Shown here in pieces: positions 22,223-31,904 of a stretch of DNA of 39,180 nucleotides; the stretch's first letter is position 1, and every line of letters begins with the position of its first letter. The DNA is from an uncultured Lachnospiraceae bacterium. GTDB taxonomy: Bacteria > Bacillota > Clostridia > Lachnospirales > Lachnospiraceae. Made by a program: the position numbers and the translations under genes. Under the pieces are notes generated by a model. The model did no database searches. It was not told where the DNA came from and saw only the letters and a program-made list of their open reading frames with translations. The stretch is taken from the NCBI GenBank assembly GCA_910585295.1, contig CAJUDE010000035.1, positions 1 through 39,180 on the forward strand, written 5' to 3'.

Positions 22223-25200
22223 ATGTCACTGCAGTTGGTTTTTGGAGGGTCTGGAAGTGGAAAGTCCCACTATGTATTCCAGAAAGTTTTAGAAGAGTCA
22301 AAACAGGAAAGGGAGAGGACATTTTTTGTTCTGGTGCCGGAGCAGTTTACCATGCAGACGCAGCGCGAGCTGGTGCGGCGGCAGGAAAACCACAGCATTA
22401 TGAATGTGGACGTTGTAAGCTTCCCAAGGCTTGCTTACCGGGTTTTTGATGAGCTTGGGATGGGGAATTTAAATATTTTGGAGGAGACGGGCAAAAACCT
22501 TCTGCTGCGCCGGGTTGCCGAAGAGCAGCAGGACCATTTGCGGCTGATGAAAGCCAGTATGAAAAGGAGCGGCTATATCAGTGAAGTGAAGTCTGTGATC
22601 TCGGAACTGACCCAATACCGGGTAACGCCAGGGCAGTTGGATTCTTTTATCCAGGATAAGGGGCAGTCGCCGCTATTTCGCTATAAAGTTCAGGATATCC
22701 AGACAATGTACCAAGGGTTTGTGGATTATCTGGAGGGGAATTTTATCACGGCGGAGGAATTGCTTGAGGTCTTGGCAAGAGTGGCTGGCCAGTCTGAGAT
22801 ATTAAAGGGTTCTGTCATTGTGCTGGATGGCTTTACCGGGTTTACGCCAGTGCAGTATTATCTGCTGGAAGCGCTCCTTAAGGCAGCCAGGGAGGTCATT
22901 GTGACCGTGACTTTGGATGGGCGGGAAAACCCTTACCAGTGCCAGGGGGTGCAGGAGCTGTTTTTCATGAGCAAGAAAACAGTCCAGACGTTATTACATA
23001 TTGCGAGGGACGTCCATAGTGAAGTGAAGGAACCCTATTGGGTGCAGCATTCCACCCATAGCCGTTTTGCTGGCTCCCCATCCTTGCTTTGGCTGGAACA
23101 GAATTTATTCCGTCCCAAGCCCCAGCCTTATCAAGGCAGCCGGGAGGAAGTGGATAAAGATATCCAGATGTATTCCCTGCAAAGCCCAAGGCAGGAGCTT
23201 CATTTTATTGCAAGGGAAGTGAAGTATCTGGTGCGGGAAAAAGGGTACCGTTATAAAGATATTGCCATTGTGTGCGGCGATGTAGAGAAATATGGGAATT
23301 ATGCTAATGAAATCTTTGACGCGTATGAAATCCCACTGTTTTTGGACGCCAAGAAAAATATTGTGTTCCATCCAATGACAGAATTGTTAAAACAGGCGCT
23401 CCTTTTGCTGGAACAGGATTTCTCTTATGAAGCCGCGCTTGGGTATTTCCGGTGCGGGCTGTCTGGATGGGCGATGGAGGATGTGGATTTGCTGGAAAAT
23501 TACCTGCTGGCAGAAGGCGTCCGCGGGTTTGGCAAATGGAAGTCTAAATGGGTGCGCAAAGGCAGCGCCCAGTCCCAGGAAGAGCTGGACCAAATTAATC
23601 TGCTGCGGGAGCGGTTTGTAGGGCAGTTCGCGCCATTATGGGAAGCGTTTCGCAAAGAGGATGGAAATTACCATACTGTGCTGGAAGAGTCCAGGGCATT
23701 GTACCAGTTGATATGCCAATTGCAAGTGGAGGCGCAGCTAAAAGGGTATGAAGAACGTTTTAGCCAGGAAGGGGAGGCTGCCCTGGCAAAAGAATATGCG
23801 CAGATTTATAAGATTGCCATGGATTTGCTGGATAAGATGGTGGAGCTGCTGGGGGAAGAACGGATGGGCGTGCGGGAGTACCGGGAAATTCTGACGGCTG
23901 GCCTGGAAGCGGCGGCAGTGGGGATTATCCCCCCTGGGTATGACAGGGTGGTGTTTGGCGATATTGAGCGCACAAGGCTTTCAGACGTAAAGGTATTGTT
24001 TTTTGCCGGGGTCAATGACGGCTTAATCCCAAAGGCGGCGGAGCATGGGGGGATTATTTCCCAGTCAGACCGGGAATGGTTTGCGTCCCATGGCCTGGAG
24101 CTTGCCCCTACTGACCGGGAAAGGAGCTTTATCCAGAAATTTTATCTGTACCTGAACTTGACAAAACCGTCGCAACGGCTGTACCTTACCTGGTTTCGGG
24201 TAAGCCAGGATGGGAAGGAGGCAAGGAAATCTTACTTAATTGGGACGATATTTAAGATGTTCCCCACACTGCAGCCCAAAGTGCAGGAAGAATCTTTTGG
24301 CAATGGGTCCTATGGGTTCCTTGAAACGCCAAAAAGCAGCTTGAAATTCCTGGTGGAAGGCATACGGGAGGCAAAAAAAGGCAAGGTGCATCCAGCGTGG
24401 AAAGGGCTGTACCGCTGGTACATGTCCCAAGAAAGCTGGCAGAGGACGGCCTACTCTTTTCTAGAGGCGGCATTTTACCAGTACCATGCAAAGCCCATGG
24501 GGGCGGAGGTGACTAGGGCTTTGTATGGGACAGTGCTGGAAAACAGCGTGACCAGGCTAGAGCAGTTCAGCGTCTGTGCATTCAGCCATTTCCTTCAATA
24601 TGGGCTTAAGCTGGAAGAGCGCAGGCTTGGGGAATTTGCCCCGGTGGATATGGGGAATATGTTCCATGAGGCGCTGGAGCGTTATTCCAACCATATGGAG
24701 CAGAGGGGCTACCATTGGTTTGACGTGCCAAAGGAAGTGGAGGAAGAGTTGATTGGGCTTGCCATTGAGGAGGCGTTAGGCGCAGGGTTTGACAGCCTGC
24801 TCCTTCAAGAGGCAAGGACGGCTTACTTGTTAGAGCGGATGAAGCGGATTTTAAAGCGCACCATTGAGACTATCAGCGAGCAAATTAAAACCAGCCACTT
24901 TTCCCCCGAGGGCTATGAAGTCTCATTCTCCTTTGCGGAGAACCTGGAGGCAGTGAACTTTATTTTAAGCGAAGAGGAAAAAATGCGGCTGCGGGGAAGG
25001 ATTGACCGGATTGACGCCAAAAAAGAAGGCGGCCAGGTCTATGTAAAAGTGATTGATTATAAATCTGGGAACCGGGAATTCCAATTGCTGTCTTTGTACC
25101 ATGGGCTGCAGCTGCAGCTTGTGGTATATATGAATTCTGCCATTGAGCTGCTAAAGCGGAAATACCCTAATAAAGAAGTGGTCCCTGGAGGCATGTATTA

Positions 25201-25591
25201 TTACCATCTGGACGACCCGGTAGTGGAGGGGGATTTTTCAAGCACAGATGCGGAAATAAAGGAAAAAATATTGGAAGAGCTGAAATTAAAGGGCGTCGCT
25301 GGGGAAATGGAAGACGGGAGCGTCAGCAAGAAATCAAAACGGGCAGGCAAGGAAGAATTCCAAATCCTCTCCAAGTATGCCAACCACAAAATCCGGGATA
25401 TTGGAAAGAGGATTTTCCATGGGGAGATTGGCGCAGAGCCTTATCAGCTTGGGGACAGCACCGGGTGCGATTACTGCCCTTACCATGGGATTTGCGGGTT
25501 TGACAGCGCTTCTCCTGGCTGGGAATACCGGAAGCTGGAGAATATTAAGGATGAAGAGGAAATCCTGGAAAAAATGCAGAAGGAGATATAG
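22223..25591 (+). CDS. addB: ATP-dependent helicase/deoxyribonuclease subunit B
   Basis: 1122 residues, typical of AddB. With AddA it resects double-strand breaks up to a Chi-like site for RecA loading. Walker A G-G-S-G-S-G-K-S is near residue 9. The C-terminal nuclease has a D-Y-K-S-G motif and the iron-sulfur cluster cysteines C785, C1082, C1085 and C1091 (C-x2-C-x5-C at the end), the AddB hallmark. A-A-A-G-G-A-G-G precedes the ATG. It is followed by addA after 5 nt, as in other Firmicutes. Confidence 0.96.
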   Translation: MSLQLVFGGSGSGKSHYVFQKVLEESKQERERTFFVLVPEQFTMQTQRELVRRQENHSIMNVDVVSFPRLAYRVFDELGMGNLNILEETGKNLLLRRVAEEQQDHLRLMKASMKRSGYISEVKSVISELTQYRVTPGQLDSFIQDKGQSPLFRYKVQDIQTMYQGFVDYLEGNFITAEELLEVLARVAGQSEILKGSVIVLDGFTGFTPVQYYLLEALLKAAREVIVTVTLDGRENPYQCQGVQELFFMSKKTVQTLLHIARDVHSEVKEPYWVQHSTHSRFAGSPSLLWLEQNLFRPKPQPYQGSREEVDKDIQMYSLQSPRQELHFIAREVKYLVREKGYRYKDIAIVCGDVEKYGNYANEIFDAYEIPLFLDAKKNIVFHPMTELLKQALLLLEQDFSYEAALGYFRCGLSGWAMEDVDLLENYLLAEGVRGFGKWKSKWVRKGSAQSQEELDQINLLRERFVGQFAPLWEAFRKEDGNYHTVLEESRALYQLICQLQVEAQLKGYEERFSQEGEAALAKEYAQIYKIAMDLLDKMVELLGEERMGVREYREILTAGLEAAAVGIIPPGYDRVVFGDIERTRLSDVKVLFFAGVNDGLIPKAAEHGGIISQSDREWFASHGLELAPTDRERSFIQKFYLYLNLTKPSQRLYLTWFRVSQDGKEARKSYLIGTIFKMFPTLQPKVQEESFGNGSYGFLETPKSSLKFLVEGIREAKKGKVHPAWKGLYRWYMSQESWQRTAYSFLEAAFYQYHAKPMGAEVTRALYGTVLENSVTRLEQFSVCAFSHFLQYGLKLEERRLGEFAPVDMGNMFHEALERYSNHMEQRGYHWFDVPKEVEEELIGLAIEEALGAGFDSLLLQEARTAYLLERMKRILKRTIETISEQIKTSHFSPEGYEVSFSFAENLEAVNFILSEEEKMRLRGRIDRIDAKKEGGQVYVKVIDYKSGNREFQLLSLYHGLQLQLVVYMNSAIELLKRKYPNKEVVPGGMYYYHLDDPVVEGDFSSTDAEIKEKILEELKLKGVAGEMEDGSVSKKSKRAGKEEFQILSKYANHKIRDIGKRIFHGEIGAEPYQLGDSTGCDYCPYHGICGFDSASPGWEYRKLENIKDEEEILEKMQKEI

Positions 25592-25596
25592 AAGCA

Positions 25597-28500
25597 ATGG
25601 AGAGGAAGTGGACGAAAGAGCAGCAGCAAGTCATTGCATTGGAGAACCGCAACCTCCTTGTGTCGGCTGCGGCAGGGAGCGGCAAAACAGCGGTTCTGGT
25701 AGAACGGATTATCCGCAAAATTACAGACAAAAGCCATCCGGTGGATATTGACAAGCTTCTGATTGTGACGTTTACCAATGCGGCGGCGGCAGAGATGCGG
25801 GAGCGTATTGGCGGCGCCATTGAAAAAGCTTTGGGAGAGCAGCCAGAAAACGCCCATCTGCAGCGGCAGCAGACTTTGCTGCACAATGCGCAGATTACCA
25901 CCATACATAGTTTTTGCCTATATGTGATCCGCAATTATTTCCATCGGATTGACTTAGACCCTGATTTCCGGGTGGCGGAAGAGGGCGAGTTGAAGCTCTT
26001 AAAAAGCGATGTGTTAGATCAGGTGCTTGAGAAATATTATCAAGAGGCGAAGCCAGAATTCCTTGCGCTGTCAGAAACCATCGCCACAGGGAAAAATGAC
26101 GCGCCCCTAAAGGATGCCATTTTAAAACTGTTTGGGTTTGCCATGAGCTACCCATGGGTGGAAGAATGGCTGAAGAGCTGCAAAACGCCATTCCATGCCG
26201 CGTGCATGGAGGAATTTGAGGCGCTTCCGTTGACGGGTGAATTGCTGTCCTATTTAAACAGCGTCAGCAGCCAGTGGGCGCTTCAGATGGGTATTTGCAG
26301 GGAGTTAAGCATGCAGGAAGATGGCCCGGCCATGTATGGGGAGCTTTTGGGGCAGGAAACAGAAGCGATGGAGAAAATCTCTGCAAGCAAAAGCTTCCAG
26401 GAGTATTATGAGAGGATTTCAAGCGTTTCCTTTGGGCGGCTCCCTCCTGCAAGGAAATTTAATGGGGATCAGGAGAAAAAGGAACGGGTGCAGAAGCTGC
26501 GCAATGAGGTGAAAAGCTCTTTGAAAAAAATAGCGGGGCAGTTTTTTTCAGGCAGCCCAGAACAGGTATTGGCGGACCTGCAGAAAAACCGCCCTGTGGC
26601 GGATATGCTGGTGGAAGTGACCCTCGCTTATATGAGGGAGCTTGCGGCAAAAAAACGCGACCGGAACATGTTGGATTTCAATGATTTGGAACACTTTGCA
26701 TTGAAGATTTTGGTGGATGGGGAAACAAAGGGGCCTACCCAGACGGCCGCAGAGCTTCGGAAGAATTACCAGGAAATTATGGTGGATGAGTACCAGGATT
26801 CCAACTATGTGCAGGAGACAATATTAAAGGCTATCTCAAAGGAGCCGGAAGGGGTTTGCAATATCTTTATGGTGGGGGATGTCAAGCAGAGCATTTACCG
26901 GTTCCGTATGGCAAGGCCAGAACTGTTTATGGAAAAATACAATGCTTACACCCAGGAAGAAAGCGACAGGCAGCGGATTAGCCTACGCATGAATTTCCGC
27001 AGCCGGAAAGAAGTGCTGAAACAAGTAAACGATATTTTTTACCGGATTATGAAGGCGGATATTGGGGATGTCACTTATGACAGCCAGGCAGCCCTTTACC
27101 CAGGGGCGGTGTTCCCGGAAGGGGAGCCTGGGATGTTTGAGCCAAAATTCCTGGTGGTGGAGCCAGAGGAAGAAAACAGGGACACAAAAATGCCGGAGCT
27201 GGAGGCGAAAGCCGTAGGCATGGAAATCCGAACATTGATGCAGGTGCAGGAAGTGACAAAGGAAATGCCTGGGGAGGGCAATCCTGGTAAGCTACGTCCA
27301 GTCCGCTATTCTGATATAGTGATTTTGCTCCGGTCCATGAGCGGCTGGGCGGATACCTTTGTGAAAGTACTGGGCGGGCTTGGGATTCCGGCGCGGGCAG
27401 CAGCCGGGACGGGGTATTTCTCTGCCATTGAGGTGCAGACTGCCCTGAACCTCCTAAGGCTTTTAGATAACCCCAGGCAGGATATCCCTATGGCGGCTGT
27501 GCTATCCTCCCCGGTTGTAGGGCTGGATGGGGAAGATTTGGCGTTGATTCGGACATCTTACCCAAAAGAAAAATTTTACCAGGCAGTGGCGCTTGCAGCG
27601 GAAGAGGGCGGCATGGATTCCCAAAAAGAGGGGGGGAAACCCGTATGCCCCTTAAGGGATTCCCAGAAAAAACGGCTTTGCAGGTTTTGGGGGATATTAG
27701 GGAAATTCCGGCAAAAAGCAAGCTATACGCCCATCCATGAACTGCTGTTCCAAGTGTTGGAGGAAACGGGCTACCAATCCTATGTCTATGCATTGCCAGG
27801 CGGGGAAGTCAGGCGCGCAAACTTGGAAATGTTAATTGAAAAGGCGATTGCCTATGAAAGCACCAGTTACCGGGGCTTGTTCCATTTTATCCGGTATATG
27901 GAGCAGCTTCAAAATTATGAAGTGGATTTCCCCCTTGCGGAAGGGGAAGAAGCGGAGGATGCTGTGCGGATTATGAGCATCCACAAAAGCAAGGGGCTGG
28001 AATTCCCCGTGGTGTTTGTGTCAGGGCTTGGAAAAATGTTTAACAGCCAGGATATACGGGAGCGGGTGGTTCTGCACCCCCGCCTGGGGCTGGGGCTGGA
28101 TGTGGTTGACGTGAAACGCCGCATTCGGACGCCGGGTTTGACCAGGCAGTTTCTGGCAAGGAAAACCACCATGGAGAATGTGGGGGAAGAACTGCGTGTT
28201 TTGTATGTTGCGCTGACCAGGGCAAAAGAAAAATTGGTGCTGACTGGGGTAATGAAAAAAGCGGGGGAAAAACTGGAGTCCTTGCAGGCCATCACTGGGG
28301 AAGATGGGTTTTTGACTTTTTTAAGCCGGCTGGGCAGCAATACGTTTTTGCAGTTCCTTTTGCTGGCAAGGTCATGCGGGGCAGAATGCAGCCCTGTGTC
28401 CATAATCAGGCAAGCGGAATTAGAGAAAATGGAGATGGAAGAAGCGGTGGGGGAAGGGCTGACCAGGGTTCAGCTATTGGCGCAATTGCAGGAGCCGGAG

Positions 28501-29220
28501 CCGGAATGGGAAGAGAAGGTTGCAAAACGCCTTACCTATGAATACCCTTATGGGGACGAGGTTGCCATGAAAACGAAAGTGACGGTCTCAGAATTAAAGC
28601 ACCGGGCGATGGATCGCGTAATGCAAGAGGAGGCGGGGCCAGCGTATCAGGAAACGGTGGAAGAAGTGCAGCAATATGTCCCGGCATTTATGGAAGGGGT
28701 GCAGGAAGTAAATATTGGCGCAAGGCGGGGGACTGCTATGCACCGGATTTTGGAATGCTATGATTTCACCAAAGAGCCAGATACTTTGGAAGTGCAGCTT
28801 AGGGAACTTGAGGGGCAGAAAAGAATTGAAAAAGAGTTATTGGATTTGGTTTATCTGCCGTCTATAAAGAAGTTCCTGCGGACAGGGCTTGGGCTTCGGA
28901 TGCAGGCGGCTGCCAGGCAGGGGAAGTTGTACCGGGAAAAGCCTTTTGTGATGGGGAAGCCGGCAAAAGAAGTGCTGGAGGGTACGGACAGTGAGGAAAT
29001 GATATTGGTACAAGGGATTGTCGACGCATTCTTTGAGGAAGATGGAGAAATTGTGCTTCTGGACTATAAGACAGACAAGGTGACGTCTGCAGAGGAGCTT
29101 GCAGGCCGCTACCGTAGCCAGCTTAAACTATACCAGGAGGCCGTTGAACGGGCTTTGGGCAAAAAAGTGAAAGAGCGGCTGCTGTATTCTTTCCGCTTAG
29201 GAGAAACTGTGCCTGTGTAG
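25597..29220 (+). CDS. addA: ATP-dependent helicase/nuclease subunit A
   Basis: 1207 residues. It is a UvrD/SF1 helicase with a C-terminal RecB-like nuclease. Walker A is A-G-S-G-K-T at residues 26-31. Motif II reads D-E-Y-Q-D-S-N, a later motif is V-G-D-V-K-Q-S-I-Y-R-F-R, and motif V-VI regions include S-I-H-K-S-K-G-L-E-F-P and V-A-L-T-R-A-K. The nuclease site is D-A-F-F-E-E-D-G-E-I-V-L-L-D-Y-K-T-D-K near residue 1147. It is coupled to addB: AAGGAG at 25580 overlaps the end of addB. Length is near the family norm of ~1230. Confidence 0.97.
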   Translation: MERKWTKEQQQVIALENRNLLVSAAAGSGKTAVLVERIIRKITDKSHPVDIDKLLIVTFTNAAAAEMRERIGGAIEKALGEQPENAHLQRQQTLLHNAQITTIHSFCLYVIRNYFHRIDLDPDFRVAEEGELKLLKSDVLDQVLEKYYQEAKPEFLALSETIATGKNDAPLKDAILKLFGFAMSYPWVEEWLKSCKTPFHAACMEEFEALPLTGELLSYLNSVSSQWALQMGICRELSMQEDGPAMYGELLGQETEAMEKISASKSFQEYYERISSVSFGRLPPARKFNGDQEKKERVQKLRNEVKSSLKKIAGQFFSGSPEQVLADLQKNRPVADMLVEVTLAYMRELAAKKRDRNMLDFNDLEHFALKILVDGETKGPTQTAAELRKNYQEIMVDEYQDSNYVQETILKAISKEPEGVCNIFMVGDVKQSIYRFRMARPELFMEKYNAYTQEESDRQRISLRMNFRSRKEVLKQVNDIFYRIMKADIGDVTYDSQAALYPGAVFPEGEPGMFEPKFLVVEPEEENRDTKMPELEAKAVGMEIRTLMQVQEVTKEMPGEGNPGKLRPVRYSDIVILLRSMSGWADTFVKVLGGLGIPARAAAGTGYFSAIEVQTALNLLRLLDNPRQDIPMAAVLSSPVVGLDGEDLALIRTSYPKEKFYQAVALAAEEGGMDSQKEGGKPVCPLRDSQKKRLCRFWGILGKFRQKASYTPIHELLFQVLEETGYQSYVYALPGGEVRRANLEMLIEKAIAYESTSYRGLFHFIRYMEQLQNYEVDFPLAEGEEAEDAVRIMSIHKSKGLEFPVVFVSGLGKMFNSQDIRERVVLHPRLGLGLDVVDVKRRIRTPGLTRQFLARKTTMENVGEELRVLYVALTRAKEKLVLTGVMKKAGEKLESLQAITGEDGFLTFLSRLGSNTFLQFLLLARSCGAECSPVSIIRQAELEKMEMEEAVGEGLTRVQLLAQLQEPEPEWEEKVAKRLTYEYPYGDEVAMKTKVTVSELKHRAMDRVMQEEAGPAYQETVEEVQQYVPAFMEGVQEVNIGARRGTAMHRILECYDFTKEPDTLEVQLRELEGQKRIEKELLDLVYLPSIKKFLRTGLGLRMQAAARQGKLYREKPFVMGKPAKEVLEGTDSEEMILVQGIVDAFFEEDGEIVLLDYKTDKVTSAEELAGRYRSQLKLYQEAVERALGKKVKERLLYSFRLGETVPV

Positions 29221-29271
29221 GCTATGGGCGCATAGTGCCTGTAGATATGGGCGAAAATAAGGAGGTAAATT

Positions 29272-29820
29272 ATGGTAATAAAAGAAAAAGTTGTGGAAAT
29301 TGTGGATGAGGAAATTTTATTGCGCAGCGCCAGGGAAGAAGATGCGGAGCAATTAATGGACTATTTGGTGGAAACCGCCAAGGAAACGCGCTACTTAATC
29401 CGGGAGCCGGAAGAAAGCATCGTTACTTTGGAGCAGGAGAGGCAGTTTATTCGGGAAAAGGAAGAAGATGCGCGGGGATTTTTGCTTATTGCATCCACCC
29501 AGGGGAAGCATATTGGGAGTTGCGCTGTCTCTTCCCTTGGGAGTTACTCCCGCTATGCCCATCGGTGCAGCATTGCCATTGCACTGTACCAGGCATATTG
29601 CGGGCGCGGGATTGGAAGGAAGATGATGGAGGAAGCCTTGTCCAAAGCCCGGGAACTGGGATATGGGCAGGCAGAGCTGGAAGTGGCGTCTTCCAATAAG
29701 CCCGCCATACACCTCTATGAAAGCCTGGGGTTTTGTAAGTATGGCACGTTCCCTAACAATATGAAATATAAAGATGGCACCTACGAGGACGCCTGCTGGA
29801 TGATGAAAAAATTAGTGTAA
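29272..29820 (+). CDS. GNAT family N-acetyltransferase
   Basis: 182 residues with a GNAT fold. The acetyl-CoA-binding motif A is C-G-R-G-I-G-R-K-M-M (residues ~117-126), and the C-terminal N-K-P-A-I-H-L-Y-E-S-L-G-F is typical. It transfers an acetyl group to an unknown amine; the substrate cannot be read from sequence. AAGGAGG precedes the ATG at the usual distance. It lies 51 nt after addA, probably co-transcribed, and is closed by the inverted repeat at 29826. Confidence 0.92.
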   Translation: MVIKEKVVEIVDEEILLRSAREEDAEQLMDYLVETAKETRYLIREPEESIVTLEQERQFIREKEEDARGFLLIASTQGKHIGSCAVSSLGSYSRYAHRCSIAIALYQAYCGRGIGRKMMEEALSKARELGYGQAELEVASSNKPAIHLYESLGFCKYGTFPNNMKYKDGTYEDACWMMKKLV

Positions 29821-29825
29821 AATAT

Positions 29826-29880
29826 TTGAGTTCCCCTATTTTTTATAATAGCCGATATTATAAAAAATAGGGGAACTCAA
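29826..29880. terminator. Perfect 25-bp inverted repeat, terminator-like
   Basis: 29826-29850 and 29856-29880 are perfect inverted repeats with a 5-nt GCCGA loop. The stem starts TTGAGTTCCCC at its base and ends in an A/T-rich run of six Ts/As. It lies 5 nt after the acetyltransferase stop. No T-run follows, so it may act as a stable 3' end or as a terminator through its internal T-run. It is unrelated in sequence to the other repeats. Confidence 0.8.
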
Positions 29881-29893
29881 GATTTTAATGGAA

Positions 29894-29922
29894 TTGTATT
29901 TTCAAAAGAAATGCGCTATAAT
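29894..29922 (+). promoter_or_regulatory. Promoter before the zinc-ribbon membrane gene
   Basis: TTGTAT (29894-29899), a 17-bp spacer and a perfect TATAAT (29917-29922). The start near 29929 gives a ~98-nt leader. Confidence 0.8.
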
Positions 29923-29948
29923 ATGCCTTGGGGCAAAATAGCCCTTTT

Positions 29949-29970
29949 CAGGCAACGGAAGGGTTGCCTG
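29949..29970 (+). other. Leader hairpin
   Basis: CAGGCAAC (29949-29956) pairs with GTTGCCTG (29963-29970) around GGAAGG. It is preceded by a small GGGC/GCCC pair near 29931-29944. No T-run follows. It lies in the predicted 5' leader of the gene at 30027. Confidence 0.45.
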
Positions 29971-30026
29971 GGCGGCGCGAGGAGATAGGCAATTATTTAA
30001 AAGAATAATTTCAAAGGAGGAGCGAG

Positions 30027-30953
30027 ATGAACGTACAGATGGAAAGGGCCGTGCCAGATGGGTTTGTGTATGAGCAGGAGCAAAACATAATGCACGGCAG
30101 GTATGGCGGCACAGAGTTTTTAATTGTGCCAAGGATGGCTGAGGGTCAGTTCCAGATACAGCTTTATGTGGATGTGGAAAGCAGCAGGGGGAAAGGGCAG
30201 TTCCTTTCATACCTCCAGGCATTCCAGCAGCGCCATTCTTTTGTAAAATATGCAGGGTATAATGGGAAGGATATGGTCTCTATTTTTGTTGCCTCCCAAG
30301 GGCAGGAGGATAAGGAAAACCTGACGATTGCAGTATCAGAAATTGCTTCTAAATGTGAAGAAAATGGCGTACATAATTGTTGTTCCTACTGTGGGAATGC
30401 ACGCCCTTTGCGCCCGGCGGCTGTGGACAGGGTTCCAGCTTTGATTTGCCAGGAATGCGACGGGCGCCTGTCAGGCTCGGGGTCCGTGCAGAAAAAAGAG
30501 AACCTTCCGCTTGGCGTTATCGGGGCGATTTTTGGGACATTAATTGGCTCCGTGCTATGGGTTGTGCTTGGGCAAGTTGGGTTTATTGCCGGGATTGCAG
30601 GCTATGTAATAGTATTTTGCGGAATGAAAGGATATGGGATACTAGGGAGGGAATTGTCAAAAGCTGGTATTGTAATCTGTGTAATCCTTTCTTTCCTGAT
30701 GATTGCAGGCGCAGAATTTGTCTCTCTGGCAATTACAATTTACAATGAAATGGGCGGCCTGTTTGCGCCTACGATATGGGACGCTTTTGGCTGGATCCCA
30801 GAGATGATGAAAGAATCAGAGCTGGCGCTTGCAGTGGCAAAAGACCTTGTTATTGGGTATGCCCTTGCAATCTGGGCAAGCTATGCTTCTGTGAAAAATA
30901 CCTGGCGGCAGGTTGGGGAAAGCCATATGCCGCATACAATAGAAAGGTTTTAG
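30027..30953 (+). CDS. Membrane protein with a zinc ribbon, unknown function
   Basis: 308 residues. The N-terminal ~115 residues are soluble, with no recognised fold. A four-cysteine zinc ribbon follows: C119-x2-C122 and C141-x2-C144. After it come about four hydrophobic segments (residues ~158-175, 178-200, 210-235 and 272-292), the first three glycine-rich. A short basic tail ends the protein. AAAGGAGG lies before the ATG, and it has a good promoter at 29894. maf starts 7 nt after the stop, so the two are likely one transcript. No homologue is recognised. Confidence 0.8.
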   Translation: MNVQMERAVPDGFVYEQEQNIMHGRYGGTEFLIVPRMAEGQFQIQLYVDVESSRGKGQFLSYLQAFQQRHSFVKYAGYNGKDMVSIFVASQGQEDKENLTIAVSEIASKCEENGVHNCCSYCGNARPLRPAAVDRVPALICQECDGRLSGSGSVQKKENLPLGVIGAIFGTLIGSVLWVVLGQVGFIAGIAGYVIVFCGMKGYGILGRELSKAGIVICVILSFLMIAGAEFVSLAITIYNEMGGLFAPTIWDAFGWIPEMMKESELALAVAKDLVIGYALAIWASYASVKNTWRQVGESHMPHTIERF

Positions 30954-30960
30954 TGGGTCC

Positions 30961-31557
30961 ATGGAATATAAATTGATTTTGGCTTCTGCATCGCCCAGGA
31001 GGAAAGAGCTTCTTGCCCAGATTGGGGCAGAATGCGAGGTGGTCCCGGCAGCAGGGGAAGAACGCATAGGAAGCAAGGTCCCAGAGCAGGTTGTGCTAGA
31101 ATTGGCGAAGCAGAAAGCGAAAGAAGTGGCGGCGCGTTTTAGCCAGGAGCCAGGGCGCCTTGCGGTATTGGGCGCGGATACGGTGGTGGCATTTGGGGGG
31201 CAGATTTTGGGGAAACCCAAAGATAAGGCAGATGCCGCCCGAATGCTTAAGACGCTTTCTGGGAACACACACAGCGTATTTACCGGGGTTGCAGTGGTTT
31301 TGCTGGCAAATAAGCAAGTGGAGGAAGTTTTTTCATTTTATGAGGAGACAAAAGTGACAATGTACCCTATGTCAGACAAGCAGATCGAGGCTTATATAGG
31401 GACTGGGGAGCCTATGGATAAGGCGGGGGCGTATGCAATTCAGGGCAAATGTGCAGTTTATATTGAAAAAATTGCGGGAGACTACAATAATGTGGTAGGG
31501 CTTCCAGTAGCTGCAATTTATCAGAAATTGGAAAAATCAGGCATTGAAATTTTGTAG
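30961..31557 (+). CDS. maf: Maf family nucleoside triphosphate pyrophosphatase
   Basis: 198 residues, standard length. Maf proteins hydrolyse non-canonical or excess nucleotides such as dTTP, UTP and modified nucleotides to the monophosphate. Signatures: L-A-S-A-S-P-R-R-K-E-L-L at the N-terminus, G-A-D-T-V-V near residue 68, G-K-P-K-D, and a C-terminal Y-A-I-Q-G-x8-I-x-G-D-Y-x-N-V-V-G-L-P. The start codon at 30961 has only a weak site (AGTGGG) and probably relies on coupling to the gene 7 nt upstream. In Bacillus, maf is linked to septation, but here it is outside the dcw cluster. Confidence 0.95.
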   Translation: MEYKLILASASPRRKELLAQIGAECEVVPAAGEERIGSKVPEQVVLELAKQKAKEVAARFSQEPGRLAVLGADTVVAFGGQILGKPKDKADAARMLKTLSGNTHSVFTGVAVVLLANKQVEEVFSFYEETKVTMYPMSDKQIEAYIGTGEPMDKAGAYAIQGKCAVYIEKIAGDYNNVVGLPVAAIYQKLEKSGIEIL

Positions 31558-31597
31558 AAACCATACTATCATAGAATGGGAAGAGGAGGGATAAAAT

Positions 31598-31861
31598 ATG
31601 AATGAGTATGATGAAATTTGCCTGGAGTATTTTTTGGAACACCAATTGCAGTTATTTGACGAGAAGGTGGCAAAGAATCCAGAAGAGGCAGAGGAATTCC
31701 TGCAGGACTGCATGGCAGTGGTTTGCAAGAATATCCGGGAAGTACGGGGTTATTTTGAAGAGGAAGGCGCAGACGTGGCGCAAATGAGCGATGATGATTT
31801 AGAGGATGCGTCTGAGGTGTTCCCGCTTCCAGATGGCAGGTATCTCGTCGTGGAAGGATAG
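31598..31861 (+). CDS. Small acidic protein of unknown function
   Basis: 87 residues, about one quarter Glu or Asp, with no cysteine cluster, signal peptide or membrane segment. A helical N-terminal part (E-Y-F-L-E-H-Q-L-Q-L-F-D) leads to a C-terminal F-P-L-P-D-G-R-Y-L-V-V-E-G that looks like a beta hairpin. AGAGGAGGG precedes the ATG, so it is very likely expressed. It sits in a run maf - this - FAD protein - foldase with short gaps, probably one operon. No function can be assigned. Confidence 0.75.
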   Translation: MNEYDEICLEYFLEHQLQLFDEKVAKNPEEAEEFLQDCMAVVCKNIREVRGYFEEEGADVAQMSDDDLEDASEVFPLPDGRYLVVEG

Positions 31862-31904
31862 TTAAGGCGCCAAATGCAGGCAAGGCGCAGAACAGGAGAC
31901 AGAT

